From Kitasatospora albolonga (GTDB taxonomy: Bacteria > Actinomycetota > Actinomycetes > Streptomycetales > Streptomycetaceae): a stretch of DNA of 64,000 nucleotides. The notes below the pieces were generated by a model. That model was not told where the DNA came from. It was given only the letters and a program-made list of their open reading frames with translations, and did not search any database. Location of the stretch: contig CP020563.1 in assembly GCA_002082585.1 (NCBI GenBank), positions 1,234,001 through 1,298,000 on the forward strand, written 5' to 3'. Shown piece by piece: positions 51,214-59,574 of this stretch. Both the position numbers and the translations under genes were made by a program. The stretch's first letter is position 1. Every line of letters begins with the position of its first letter.

Positions 51214-52446
51214 TCAGCAGTCGCAGCCGCAGGACTCGCCGCAACAGCAGCAGCCCTCGCCGCACTGGCCGCAGCAGTTGCACGCCTCGCAGCAGTCCCC
51301 GCAGCTCTGGCACAGCCCGTCCCGGCGCTCCCGGCTCCAGGGGTCCTCGAAGCTCCCGCAGCACATCTGGCAGGTGCAGGCGAGCCCGGCCCACACCAGG
51401 CACCCGGCGATCAGCCCGCGCCGGTCCCGGGGCGGCCGGGGCGGCGGCGGGGCGGCGGGACCTCCAGGACCGTACGGGTTCCCGGGCACCGGGCCGTGCG
51501 GACCGCCCGGCGTCGGAGCGTACGGATTCCCCGGCGGCGGCCCGAAGGAGCCCTCCGGCAGATCGAGCCCCGTGTGCGAGCAGGAGGAGGTGCCGAACGC
51601 GCGGTCCACCGAGCGCCGCAGTTCATGGGCGAGCAGCACATGCACGAGCCTGCCGTCGGTGAACTCCGCCTCCCGCAGCGCCAGCCGTATGCCGTGCAGC
51701 GCGTCGTCGCAGAGCCGGCGCGCCTCGGTCAGCGGGGTGCCGGTCACCGTGAGCGGGTTCCAGGCGCCCGACGCGGCGTCGGCCTCCCGGTCCTCCACCG
51801 CGTCCAGCAGATGCGCGAGCCGCCCGAAGAGGCGTCCGGCCTCCGCGAGCGGCGCCGCGTTCTGCGGCTTCCCGGCGAGGACGGCGGTGTGCGCGAAGGC
51901 GGCGGCGGTGGCCGTCTCGGTGGGTTCGGTGACCGTCAGGAGCGGGGTGCCGGGCCCGGCGAGGGTCTCGATGCCGGTCTGCCGGTCGACCGCGTCGACC
52001 AGGAGGGCGGTGTCGAAGCCGAGCGCCGCCCCCGTACGGGCACCCGCCCGGTCCCAGCCCGCCGCCACCCGGCGGGCAGCGGCGGCGACCGGCCTGCGGG
52101 CCAACAGCCCGTCCCGGTCGGCCACGTGGTCGCGCACCTTAGCGGAGGCGAGGACGAGCGAAACGGCGGCGGCGAGCCTGGCCCCCTCCCCCATCGCGAC
52201 CGGGGCGGTCCGCATGGCGCGCAGCGGGCACGGTCCGGCGGTGCGCCGCCCGGCCGGGGTGGTACCGGTCTGAGCCTCCGTCAGAACAGAAACGATCAGA
52301 CCGTCATAGTTCGTGACAATCCGGGCGAACTGTCCGTGATCCGCCCTCAGAGCCAGGCAGAGACCGCAGAGATGGGCCATCCACTCGGTCCGCAGACCTT
52401 CGGAGAGCCGGTGGGTACAGGGCCTCACGATTCCGAACACGAGCAT
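51214..52446 (-). CDS. DUF5685 family protein with cysteine-rich tail
   Basis: About 410 aa. The N-terminus MLVFGIVRPCTHRLSEGL and WMAHLCGLCLALRADHGQ carry conserved Cys/His that could bind metal. The middle is helical. A Gly/Pro-rich spacer (PPPGNPYAPTPGGPHGP) leads to a short hydrophobic stretch (GLIAGCLVWAGLACTC) and a tail in which about 19 of the last 54 residues are Cys (SCGDCCEACNCCGQCGEG, then CCCCGESCGCDC). ATG at 52446 after GCGGGGG is preferred to one 11 codons upstream. The function is unknown; the tail suggests metal binding or redox sensing. Confidence 0.8.
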   Translation of the reverse strand: MLVFGIVRPCTHRLSEGLRTEWMAHLCGLCLALRADHGQFARIVTNYDGLIVSVLTEAQTGTTPAGRRTAGPCPLRAMRTAPVAMGEGARLAAAVSLVLASAKVRDHVADRDGLLARRPVAAAARRVAAGWDRAGARTGAALGFDTALLVDAVDRQTGIETLAGPGTPLLTVTEPTETATAAAFAHTAVLAGKPQNAAPLAEAGRLFGRLAHLLDAVEDREADAASGAWNPLTVTGTPLTEARRLCDDALHGIRLALREAEFTDGRLVHVLLAHELRRSVDRAFGTSSCSHTGLDLPEGSFGPPPGNPYAPTPGGPHGPVPGNPYGPGGPAAPPPPRPPRDRRGLIAGCLVWAGLACTCQMCCGSFEDPWSRERRDGLCQSCGDCCEACNCCGQCGEGCCCCGESCGCDC

Positions 52447-52751
52447 CCCCCGCGAGCCGTTCCAGCCGGTGCGCGCCACTCGCGCACCTGAGCGCCGTGC
52501 ATCGTATCGAGTGATCCGTTCACCCGTACGCCCCCCAGGTCACCCGTACGGACCGGCGCATCATATTTTCTCATCGGAACCCCCGTTATCCAGGAGGAAC
52601 CTTGACGAACCGCCACATGTTCTGCACCAGTACCGTCACGAATCGCCTGCGCGGCGACTATCCACTTGGCGCGGTATCCGCATCATGGACGACCATAGGG
52701 ATACGAAAGAGATGCGGAACACCAAGGAACCGCGGTTGAGAGGAGGCGTCC
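52447..52751. other. Divergent intergenic region, DUF5685 / SepF-like gene
   Basis: 305 bases. A short frame at 52602-52739 is described separately. An AT-rich stretch (CATCATATTTTCTCATCGG, 52558-52576) may hold promoter elements. No strong dyad was seen. Confidence 0.4.
52602..52739 (+). CDS. Candidate 45-aa ORF just before the SepF-like gene
   Basis: A TTG-started frame with a perfect AGGAGG four bases upstream reads (M)TNRHMFCTSTVTNRLRGDY and ends CGTPRNRG, 12 bases before the sepF-like ATG. The third-position GC bias is weaker than in neighbouring genes. It may be a translated leader or only untranslated sequence whose AGGAGG and TTGACG look coding by chance. Confidence 0.25.
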   Translation: MTNRHMFCTSTVTNRLRGDYPLGAVSASWTTIGIRKRCGTPRNRG

Positions 52752-53195
52752 ATGGGATCGGTGCGCAAGGCGAGTGCGTGGCTGGGCCTCGTAGAGGACA
52801 ACGACGAGCGGTACTACGACGACGAGTACGCCGAGGGTACGGAGACGGGCACGGGCAACCAGACCTGGGTCACCGACCCGCGCGTGCAGGTCGCCGCCGA
52901 GGCGGCCGAGGAGCGGGACCGCCGGATCGCCACGGTGACCCCGGACAGCTTCCGGGACGCCCGGGCCATCGGCGAGCTGTTCCGGGACGGTGTCCCGGTG
53001 ATCGTCAACCTCACGGCCATGGACCCCGCCGACGCGAAGCGCGTGGTGGACTTCGCCGCCGGGCTGATCTTCGGTCTGCGCGGTTCGATCGACCGGGTGG
53101 CCACCCGGGTCTTCCTGCTCTCCCCGGCCGACACCCAGGTGGTCGCCGGTGAGGCCGCCGGCCGCAAGACCGACGGCTTCTTCAACCAGAGCTGA
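52752..53195 (+). CDS. sflA: SepF-like cell division protein (SflA-type)
   Basis: A 147-aa protein with the SepF fold: short N-terminal [22 protein letters not shown], an acidic linker, then the FtsZ-binding domain ([43 protein letters not shown] in parts, [11 protein letters not shown]). It lies away from the dcw cluster and lacks the longer linker of the main SepF. This fits the SepF-like proteins of streptomycetes, which keep Z-rings from forming at wrong sites. Assignment to SflA rather than SflB rests on gene neighbourhood from memory. GGAGG precedes the ATG. Confidence 0.85.
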   Translation: MGSVRKASAWLGLVEDNDERYYDDEYAEGTETGTGNQTWVTDPRVQVAAEAAEERDRRIATVTPDSFRDARAIGELFRDGVPVIVNLTAMDPADAKRVVDFAAGLIFGLRGSIDRVATRVFLLSPADTQVVAGEAAGRKTDGFFNQS

Positions 53196-53262
53196 GCAGG
53201 GCGCTCGCCGGAGAGTTCCGGTCAGCGCCTCCGGTCGGTACGCCCCGCGGGACGTGCCGCGG

Positions 53263-54483
53263 TCACCGGAAGGCGTCGAGGCCGGTGAGCGCCTTGCCCA
53301 GCACCAGCTGGTGCATCTCCACGGTGCCCTCGTACGTGAGCACCGACTCCAGATTCGTGGCGTGCCGCATCACCGGGTACTCCAGCGAGATCCCGTTGGC
53401 CCCGAGGATCGTGCGCGCGGTGCGGCAGATCTCGATGGCCTCCCGCACGTTGTTGAGCTTGCCGAAGCTGACCTGCTCGGGGCGGAGCCGCCCCGCGTCC
53501 ATGCGCCTGCCCAGATGGTGGGCGAGCAGGATGCCCTTGTGCAGTTCGAGGGCCATGTCCGCGAGCTTCGCCTGCGTGAGCTGGAAGCCGCCGATCGGCC
53601 GGCCGAACTGCTCCCGGGTCCGCGCGTAGTCGAGCGCCGCCTCGAAGCTGGCCCGCGCCGCGCCCATGGCGCCCCAGACGATCCCGTACCGCGCGTGGCT
53701 CAGACAGCTGAGCGGGCCGCGCAGCCCCTTCGCGTCCGGGAGCACCGCGTCGGCGGGGAGCCGGACGCCGTCCATGACCAGTTCGCTGGTGACCGAGGCG
53801 CGCAGCGACCACTTGTGGTGGATCTCCGGCGCCGAGAAGCCCAGGGTGCCGGTGGGGACGACGAAGCCCCGGATGCCCCGGCCCTCGTCGCCCTCGTCGG
53901 TCTGCGCCCAGACGATCGCCACCCCGGCGACCGAGCCGTTGGTGATCCACATCTTGCGCCCGGTGAGCACCCAGTCCTCGCCGTCGCGCTTGGCGTACGT
54001 CCGCATCCCGGCCGGGTCCGAGCCGTGGTCGGGCTCGGTCAGCCCGAAGCAGCCGATGATCTCGCCGGACGCCATGCCGGGCAGCCACCGCTGCTTCTGC
54101 TCCTCGGAGCCGAAGCGGTGGATCGCGTACATGGCGAGCGAACCCTGTACGGAGACGAGCGAGCGGATGCCGGAGTCGGCGGCCTCCAGCTCCAGGCAGG
54201 CCAGCCCGTACTGGACGGCGCTCGCCCCGGCGCAGCCGTATCCGTCGAGGGACATGCCGAGCGCGCCCAGCGAGCCGAGCTCCCGGGCCAGCTCACGGAC
54301 GCCGGGCAGCTCCCCCTTCTCGTACCACTCGGCGATGTGCGGCAGGACCCGGTCGGCGGCCCAGGTCCGGACGGTGTCGCGGATCGCCAGGTCGTCGGGG
54401 CCGAGCAGATCGTCGATGCCGAGGGGGTCGGCGGCGTCGAACGGCGGGAGCTTCGACGGCTTCGCGGACTCGGTGCTGGACAT
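53263..54483 (-). CDS. Acyl-CoA dehydrogenase, glutaryl-CoA dehydrogenase-like
   Basis: A 406-aa FAD acyl-CoA dehydrogenase. Signatures are CFGLTEPDHGSDPAGM, WITNGSVAGVAIVWAQT, ARTREQFGRPIGGFQLTQ (FAD contact) and the catalytic Glu in LTYEGTVEMHQLVLG. The compact VLGKALTGLDAF ending and WYEKGELPG region match the GcdH group, which acts on glutaryl-CoA in lysine and tryptophan breakdown; other short or branched acyl-CoAs remain possible. It shares its upstream dyad with the aldehyde dehydrogenase gene at 3.4 kb. The DHA2 exporter gene lies 95 bases upstream on the same strand. Confidence 0.92.
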   Translation of the reverse strand: MSSTESAKPSKLPPFDAADPLGIDDLLGPDDLAIRDTVRTWAADRVLPHIAEWYEKGELPGVRELARELGSLGALGMSLDGYGCAGASAVQYGLACLELEAADSGIRSLVSVQGSLAMYAIHRFGSEEQKQRWLPGMASGEIIGCFGLTEPDHGSDPAGMRTYAKRDGEDWVLTGRKMWITNGSVAGVAIVWAQTDEGDEGRGIRGFVVPTGTLGFSAPEIHHKWSLRASVTSELVMDGVRLPADAVLPDAKGLRGPLSCLSHARYGIVWGAMGAARASFEAALDYARTREQFGRPIGGFQLTQAKLADMALELHKGILLAHHLGRRMDAGRLRPEQVSFGKLNNVREAIEICRTARTILGANGISLEYPVMRHATNLESVLTYEGTVEMHQLVLGKALTGLDAFR

Positions 54484-54536
54484 GAGGGTGCCTCCGGCGG
54501 CTTGCCCGGAGGACCGGGAGCCGTCCCGCCCTCCGG

Positions 54537-54553
54537 AAACTAGCAGTGGTAGT
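54537..54553. promoter_or_regulatory. Dyad operator candidate upstream of acyl-CoA dehydrogenase
   Basis: AAACTAGCAGTGGTAGT, 54 bases from the start codon, matches 3429-3445 at 13 of 17 positions, including AAACTAGC and TAGT. It overlaps a TTGACT -35-like box on the minus strand. Confidence 0.45.
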
Positions 54554-54578
54554 CAAGGCTTCGTGGAGACGTTACGGC

Positions 54579-56261
54579 TCAGCGTGCCGCTCGTCCAGAG
54601 CCGGTGGCCTCGGCCGGTTCGCGCCGCGCGGGGAGGGTGACCCGGGCGGCCGGGGGCTGCGGGGCGGCTTCGGAAGTCCCGGAGGCCGTGCGCTCGACGG
54701 GGAGGTGGACCTCCTTCGGCGGGCACTCCATGGCCCTCGGCAGCCGCAGCGCGGCGAGCGCCCCGATCAGCAGCAGACCGGCGCTGACGAAGAGCGTGAT
54801 GTGCAGCCCGCCGACGAAGGCGTGCCGGGCCGTCGAACGCAGCAGCTCTCCCGTCGGCCCGCCGAGCTGCGCGGCCACCTGGTACGCCTCGCCCAGCGAG
54901 TGGGACGCCTCCGCGCCCGCGCGGGCGGGCACGCCCTGCTCGCGCAGGGAGGCGAGGCCGGGGGCGTAGGCCGCGTTCATGACGCTGCCGAGCAGCGCGA
55001 TGCCCAGGCCCGCGCCGAGCTGGTAGGAGGTCTCGCCTATCGCCGCGGCCCCGCCCGCCCGCTCCGCCGGGGCGTCGCTGAGCATCGACTCGTACGCCCC
55101 GAACAGGGTCGTCTGGAGCCCGAAGCCGAGGAGGACGAAGCCCGCGGTCAGCAGGACGGGCCGGTCGTGGTGGCCCATCGAGGTGAGCAGCAGCACGGCG
55201 GAGGCCGTCAGGACGAAGCCCCAGCCCACCATCCTGCGGGGGCCCAGGAAGCGCAGGGTGTACGAGCCGGTGGCTCCGGCGGCCATCGCGGCGAAGGTCA
55301 GCGGCAGCAGCCGCAGCCCGGTCTCCAGCGGGCTGAGCCCCAGCACCAGCTGGAGGTACTGGACGGCGATCAGCTGGAGGCCGACCAGGGCCAGCATGGC
55401 GAGCACGATGCAGCCGACGGCGGTGGAGAAGGCCGGGCGGGCGAACATGGAGATGTCGATGAGCGGGTGCGTACGGCGCTTCTGGCGGCGTACGAAGAGG
55501 ATCAGCAGCGCCAGTCCGAAGGCCAGTGGGACCAGCGCCACCGGGTCCAGGAGGCCCGCGCCGCCGCCCAGCCGCTTGACGCCGAGGACGACCCCGAGCA
55601 CCCCGGCCGCGGCCATCAGCGCGCCCAGCACGTCCCACGGCCCGTCCTGGGCGCCGCGCGACTCCGGCAGCAGCCAGCGGCCGAGCGGCAGGATGACCGC
55701 CATCAGCGGGATGTTGATGAGGAAGACCGAGCCCCACCAGAAGTGCTGGACCAGGAAGCCGCCGACGACCGGCCCGGTGGCGGCGCCGACCGCGGCGACC
55801 GCCGTCCACACCCCGATCGCGAGGGCCCGCTCCCGCCGGTCGGGGAAGACCTGGCGCAGGATCGACAGGGTCGCAGGCATGATCATCGCGCCGCCGACGC
55901 CGAGCAGGGCGCGGGCCGCTATGAGGACGGCCGGGGTGTCGGCGGTCGCGGCGATCACGGAGGCGATGCCGAACAGCGCGTAGCCGAGGAGCAGGACCCG
56001 GCGCCTGCCGATCCGGTCACCCAGCGTGCCGAAGAGGATGAGCAGCGAGGCGCAGACGAGGGGGTAGGCGTCGACGATCCACAGGAGTCCGGTGGCGCTC
56101 GGGCGCAGGTCCTCGGTGACCGAGGGGACCGCGACATGGAGCACGGTCGCGTCCAGCGCGACCACCAGGAGGCTGAGGCAGAGAACGACGAGGACGACCC
56201 AGCGGTTGGCGCCCTCGGCGGCTCGGCGCAGCCGGGCTCCGGCCGTGGTCGTCCCGGACAT
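54579..56261 (-). CDS. MFS transporter, DHA2 (EmrB/QacA) family
   Basis: A 560-aa proton-driven exporter with about 14 helices. Motif A is GTLGDRIGRRRVLLLGYALFG (in parts), the early LDATVLHVAVPSV is the DHA2 D1 motif, and motif C is VAAVGAATGPVVGGFLVQHFWW (in parts). The C-terminal 60 residues are a polar, Pro/Ala-rich tail. It likely exports drugs, antiseptics or antibiotics. It stands divergent from the PAP2 phosphatase with two overlapping palindromes in between, and no TetR or MarR gene is adjacent. Confidence 0.92.
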   Translation of the reverse strand: MSGTTTAGARLRRAAEGANRWVVLVVLCLSLLVVALDATVLHVAVPSVTEDLRPSATGLLWIVDAYPLVCASLLILFGTLGDRIGRRRVLLLGYALFGIASVIAATADTPAVLIAARALLGVGGAMIMPATLSILRQVFPDRRERALAIGVWTAVAAVGAATGPVVGGFLVQHFWWGSVFLINIPLMAVILPLGRWLLPESRGAQDGPWDVLGALMAAAGVLGVVLGVKRLGGGAGLLDPVALVPLAFGLALLILFVRRQKRRTHPLIDISMFARPAFSTAVGCIVLAMLALVGLQLIAVQYLQLVLGLSPLETGLRLLPLTFAAMAAGATGSYTLRFLGPRRMVGWGFVLTASAVLLLTSMGHHDRPVLLTAGFVLLGFGLQTTLFGAYESMLSDAPAERAGGAAAIGETSYQLGAGLGIALLGSVMNAAYAPGLASLREQGVPARAGAEASHSLGEAYQVAAQLGGPTGELLRSTARHAFVGGLHITLFVSAGLLLIGALAALRLPRAMECPPKEVHLPVERTASGTSEAAPQPPAARVTLPARREPAEATGSGRAAR

Positions 56262-56723
56262 CTACCTACCTCCCGATGGGTCCCTCGCGCTCGGTGGACC
56301 GGCGGGGACGGGGCCTGCGGTCTCCCGGGGCCCGGCATCGACGGGCGAGTGAGCCGTCAGCGTACGCGAGTTCGGTGCCGTGACACGTGGCCCACCTCAT
56401 ACACCGGTCCGCCACACAGTGTGGCGTACGCCACCGCGGACCGGGAGACGGCCCCCTCCGGCGGGGCCGCGCGGACGGGGTGCGGCGGTGCGCTCCTCCC
56501 CCGAATGGCCGGATCAATTCCCGCGGATTCTCCGGTACGGAATTGGCCAGGGGATCAAACATGCTTCCGAACGGAGCCCCGGGGAAATGGGACGCAAGAT
56601 CACGGGGATTCTTCTCCGCCCCCGGAAAAAGTCACCGTCCTGAGACGAAGTCCACATCACATCGTCATCACAAAGCGGCCGGATTGGCCTGCACGCTCAC
56701 TCACTCGCTGTAACGTCGATTGG
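56262..56723. other. Divergent intergenic region, DHA2 exporter / PAP2 phosphatase
   Basis: 462 bases with two overlapping perfect palindromes: GCCACAC-A-GTGTGGC (56411-56425) and GTGGCGTACGCCAC (56421-56434). A TAACGT hexamer (56711-56716) ends 8 bases before the PAP2 GTG, so that transcript may be leaderless. Nothing else was recognised. Confidence 0.5.
56411..56434. promoter_or_regulatory. Overlapping palindromes, operator candidate
   Basis: Two perfect inverted repeats share GTGGC: a 15-bp one with a central A and a 14-bp one centred on TA. They lie 150 bases upstream of the exporter start and are a plausible site for a dimeric repressor with two binding phases. Confidence 0.4.
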
Positions 56724-57773
56724 GTGCGTACCGACATCTTTGCCCGCCTGGACCGGGAGCCGGAACCGCCGAAGATAGAGGCACCGCGGATGAGCCGTCA
56801 CCGCGCCGCCCTCTTCGGCGGGACGTTGGCGTTCTATCTCGCCATCGTCTTCGCCGTGCTCGTGACGTCCTGGCTGGTGGCCCTGGACTGGAAGGTCATG
56901 CTGTTCCGGCCCTACCAGCAGTGGCCCGAACTGCACGCCTTCCTCGACTACTACGTGGTGCTCGGCCAGCGCGGCCCCACCGCCGTGATGGTCGCCTGCT
57001 GGCTGGGCTGGCGCTCCTGGCGTCAGCACACGCTCCGGCCCCTCCTCGTCCTCGGCACCGCCCTGCTGCTGCTCAATGTGACGGTGGGCGCGGTCAAGCT
57101 GGGGCTCGGGCGGCTCGGCCCGCACTACGCGACCCAGATCGGCTCGGCCGAGATGTTCGCCGGCGGCGATATATTTCCCTCCGGTCACACCGCCAATGCC
57201 GTCGTGACCTGGGGAATCCTCGCCTATCTGGCCACCACGCCCCGGGCCAGGCGCTATCTGTCGGCGGTCTCCGCCACGGTCTCGCTGGGCGTCGGCCTCA
57301 CCACCGTCTACATCGGTACGCACTGGCTCAGCGATGTGCTGCTGGGCTGGGCGGCGGGGCTGCTCATCCTGCTGGCGCTGCCCTGGTTCGAGCCGCTGAT
57401 CGCCCGGACGGAGAGCTGGATCTTCGACCTGCGCGAACAGTGGCGCGAGCACCGCAGGGCGGGGCGGGCGGCCCCGGCCCCGGCCGCCGGGGGCACGCCG
57501 GAGCCGGTACTGCTTCCCCAGTCGATCGCGACCGAGGGCGCGGCCGTCACGCCGGTCACGGCCGAGGGCGCGGCCGTCACGCCCGGCACGGGCGCTCCCG
57601 CCGCCGGGCACCTGGCGGCCGGGGTCCGGGGGCGGGCGCACCACGTGCCCACCGTCTGCCCGGAGCGGCCGGGCGCGGCGCCGACGGGCGCCCGCCGTCC
57701 GCCCTCGCACCCGGACCACGGCCCCTGCTGCTCCACCACCGGCCCGGCGGCGCGCCCGATGACGGGCGGCTAG
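56724..57773 (+). CDS. PAP2-family membrane phosphatase
   Basis: 349 aa. About six helices carry the three phosphatase motifs: KLGLGRLGP, GDIFPSGHTANAV, and TTVYIGTHWLSDVLLG. These enzymes remove phosphate from lipid substrates such as phosphatidate or undecaprenyl diphosphate on the outer face of the membrane. A hydrophilic C-terminal tail of about 110 residues contains a short repeat (TEGAAVTP/AEGAAVTP) and Pro/His/Cys-rich sequence. GTG at 56724 has no ribosome site; ATG at 56790 is an alternative. Confidence 0.9.
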   Translation: MRTDIFARLDREPEPPKIEAPRMSRHRAALFGGTLAFYLAIVFAVLVTSWLVALDWKVMLFRPYQQWPELHAFLDYYVVLGQRGPTAVMVACWLGWRSWRQHTLRPLLVLGTALLLLNVTVGAVKLGLGRLGPHYATQIGSAEMFAGGDIFPSGHTANAVVTWGILAYLATTPRARRYLSAVSATVSLGVGLTTVYIGTHWLSDVLLGWAAGLLILLALPWFEPLIARTESWIFDLREQWREHRRAGRAAPAPAAGGTPEPVLLPQSIATEGAAVTPVTAEGAAVTPGTGAPAAGHLAAGVRGRAHHVPTVCPERPGAAPTGARRPPSHPDHGPCCSTTGPAARPMTGG

Positions 57774-57787
57774 ACCGGTCCCGCCGC

Positions 57788-57830
57788 ACGGCGAAGGCCC
57801 CGACCCACGATGGGTCGGGGCCTTCGCCGT
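57788..57830 (+). terminator. Strong terminator after PAP2 gene
   Basis: Perfect 20-bp arms (ACGGCGAAGGCCCCGACCCA and complement) with a 3-base loop. Confidence 0.9.
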
Positions 57831-57866
57831 CTCTACGGGCACGGTACGGGTGTCGGCCGCCGTACG

Positions 57867-57953
57867 GGCACGGGTGTCGGCCCACGGTGGCGGCGGGCAC
57901 GGGGGTCAGCCCACGGTGGCGGCGGGCGCGGGGGTCAGCCCACCCAGCAGCGG
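57867..57953. repeat. Tandem 29-bp repeat at the 3' end of the I78 gene
   Basis: Units at 57867-57895 and 57896-57924 differ at two positions (core GGGGTCAGCCCACGGTGGCG). A partial third unit enters the stop codon of the gene at 57935. A looser copy may precede them. Confidence 0.75.
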
Positions 57954-58150
57954 GTCACCCTGGCGTCCTCGACCTGGAAGTTGATGCGTCCGGAACGGAA
58001 CTCCATGGTCAGGAACGTGCCCGGCGGAACCGCGCGGACGGTGTCCCAGCCACGGCTTCTCGCCAGCTGTTCGGCGGCGTCGGCACCGAGGCCGACATAG
58101 GTGTCGGGGGCGTCGTCCGGCTGTGCGGGAGGGGTCGGTAGTGAGGCCAT
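57935..58150 (-). CDS. I78 family peptidase inhibitor
   Basis: A 71-aa protein with the I78 (Aspergillus elastase inhibitor) pattern: TYVGLGADAAEQLARSRGW, TVRAVPPGTFLTMEF, RSGRINFQVEDARVTRCWVG. Relatives inhibit subtilisin- or chymotrypsin-like proteases through a single loop. No signal peptide is visible, so unless exported another way it acts inside the cell. ATG at 58150 follows GAGAGGT. Two streptogrisin precursors are encoded in this window, but no direct link is shown. Confidence 0.78.
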   Translation of the reverse strand: MASLPTPPAQPDDAPDTYVGLGADAAEQLARSRGWDTVRAVPPGTFLTMEFRSGRINFQVEDARVTRCWVG

Positions 58151-58518
58151 ACCTCTCACCGTAGGCGGCCTCGGACCGTGACGGAAGGCCGGGCCGCGGG
58201 GCCGCCCCTCTCATCCCCGCGTGCCGTCGCGGTCACGCTTGTGTCACAGAATCCCCACACACATATATCCCGGATTATTCACCCGAACGGCCGTCCGGAA
58301 GCATGGCCGGAAAATGGCCACCCACCCTCGTGCGGCCTCTCGGCGGAACGGGTGTACGCACTTCGGAAACACCCCGGGTGACCTGCCGATTTCACCGTCC
58401 GGCGGCCCGTCACACGAATGGCCGGGAGCACCTGAATTTCATGCTCCCTTATATCCCTCTTACCTTTCCTCACGTTTCTCTCACCGGGCTCCGGGAGGGT
58501 TGCCGAACGGGCCGGATC
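58151..58518. other. Intergenic region, I78 / WYL regulator
   Basis: 368 bases with low GC for this genome (CACACACATATATCC near 58255, TTATATCCCTCTTACC near 58447). A 64-codon minus-strand frame (58279-58473) exists but its codon use is atypical, and it is not called. The AT-rich patches may hold a promoter for the I78 gene. Confidence 0.35.
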
Positions 58519-59484
58519 TCACGATCCGGGCAGCGCCCGGGTCAGCCGGTCCCGGGCCCGGGTCATCACGTCGATGAGCTCGGGCGGCTCGACCACCTCG
58601 AAATCGACCCCCATGAGCAGCACGTGGATCACCAGGACCTCCAGGTTCGGGGCGCCCGCCGTGAGCCGGCAGGTCCGCTCGTCGACGGGCTCCAGGACCC
58701 CGGCGGAGGGCGAGATGTGCCGGGCGGCCTCCTCGGCCGGAGCCTTCAGCAGGAGCACCGCCCGCGCCGCGTACGCGGAGACCGAGACGCCCTGGGAGAC
58801 ATAGGCGGCCAGATCCTCGGCGGGCGGGGGGCGGGGAGTGAAACGGGGACCGTGCGGCGGGGTCGGGGTGATCCGGTCCACCCGGAAGGTCCGCCAGTCC
58901 TCCCGGTCCAGGTCCCAGGCGACCAGGTACCAGCGGTGCTCGGTGCAGACGAGCCGGTGCGGTTCCACGGTCCGGCGGGAGTCCGAGCCGCTGTGGGCCC
59001 GGTAGGAGAAGCGGAGCCGCTCGCTGTCCCGGCAGGCCGCCGCCAGCTCGGTGAGGAGGGCCGGATCGACGGTGTCGGTCTCCGCCCCGCGCAGCATCGG
59101 CACGGTGAAGGCGCCGAGCGCGCTCACCCGGCGGCGGAGCCGGCTGGGCAGCACCTGTTCGAGCTTGGCCAGCGCCCGTACGGAGGTCTCGCCGATGCCC
59201 TCGATACCGTGACCGGCCGCCGTGCGCAGCCCCACGGCCACCGCGACGGCCTCCTCGTCGTCGAGGAGGAGCGGCGGCAGCTCGGCCCCGGCCCCGAGCT
59301 GGTAGCCGCCGCCGGTGCCGGGGCTGGCGTTCACCGGGTAGCCGAGCTCGCGCAGCTTGTCGACGTCCCGGCGCACGGTGCGCGGGGTGACGCCGAGCCG
59401 TTCGGCCAGGTCGGCGCCGGACCAGTCCCGGTGGGCCTGGAGCAGCGAGAGCAGACGCAGCAGTCGTGCCGAGGTCTCCAACAT
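58519..59484 (-). CDS. WYL-domain transcriptional regulator (YafY/DeoR-like)
   Basis: 321 aa. An N-terminal HTH_11 winged helix (LLRLLSLLQAHRDWSGADLA, RLGVTPRTVRRDVDKLRELG) is followed by a WYL domain (LRFSYRAHSGSDSRRTVEPH, CTEHRWYLVAWDLDREDWRT with W-Y-L, FRVDRI) and a C-terminal WCX extension. These regulators respond to small or nucleic acid ligands and often control metabolism, DNA repair or defence. The gene stands alone here, so the target is unknown. Confidence 0.9.
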   Translation of the reverse strand: MLETSARLLRLLSLLQAHRDWSGADLAERLGVTPRTVRRDVDKLRELGYPVNASPGTGGGYQLGAGAELPPLLLDDEEAVAVAVGLRTAAGHGIEGIGETSVRALAKLEQVLPSRLRRRVSALGAFTVPMLRGAETDTVDPALLTELAAACRDSERLRFSYRAHSGSDSRRTVEPHRLVCTEHRWYLVAWDLDREDWRTFRVDRITPTPPHGPRFTPRPPPAEDLAAYVSQGVSVSAYAARAVLLLKAPAEEAARHISPSAGVLEPVDERTCRLTAGAPNLEVLVIHVLLMGVDFEVVEPPELIDVMTRARDRLTRALPGS

Positions 59485-59574
59485 GGGGAGGAGTCTGCCA
59501 GGGCCCGCGGACAGCTCCTGTCCGCGAGCCGAGGGAGCCGACGGAGCCGAGAGGGGAGCGACGGCCAGGGGCCG

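Noticed and set aside
58279..58473. 64-codon minus-strand frame upstream of the I78 gene
   Set aside because: Third codon positions are AT-rich compared with all neighbours, and there is no match or clear ribosome site.
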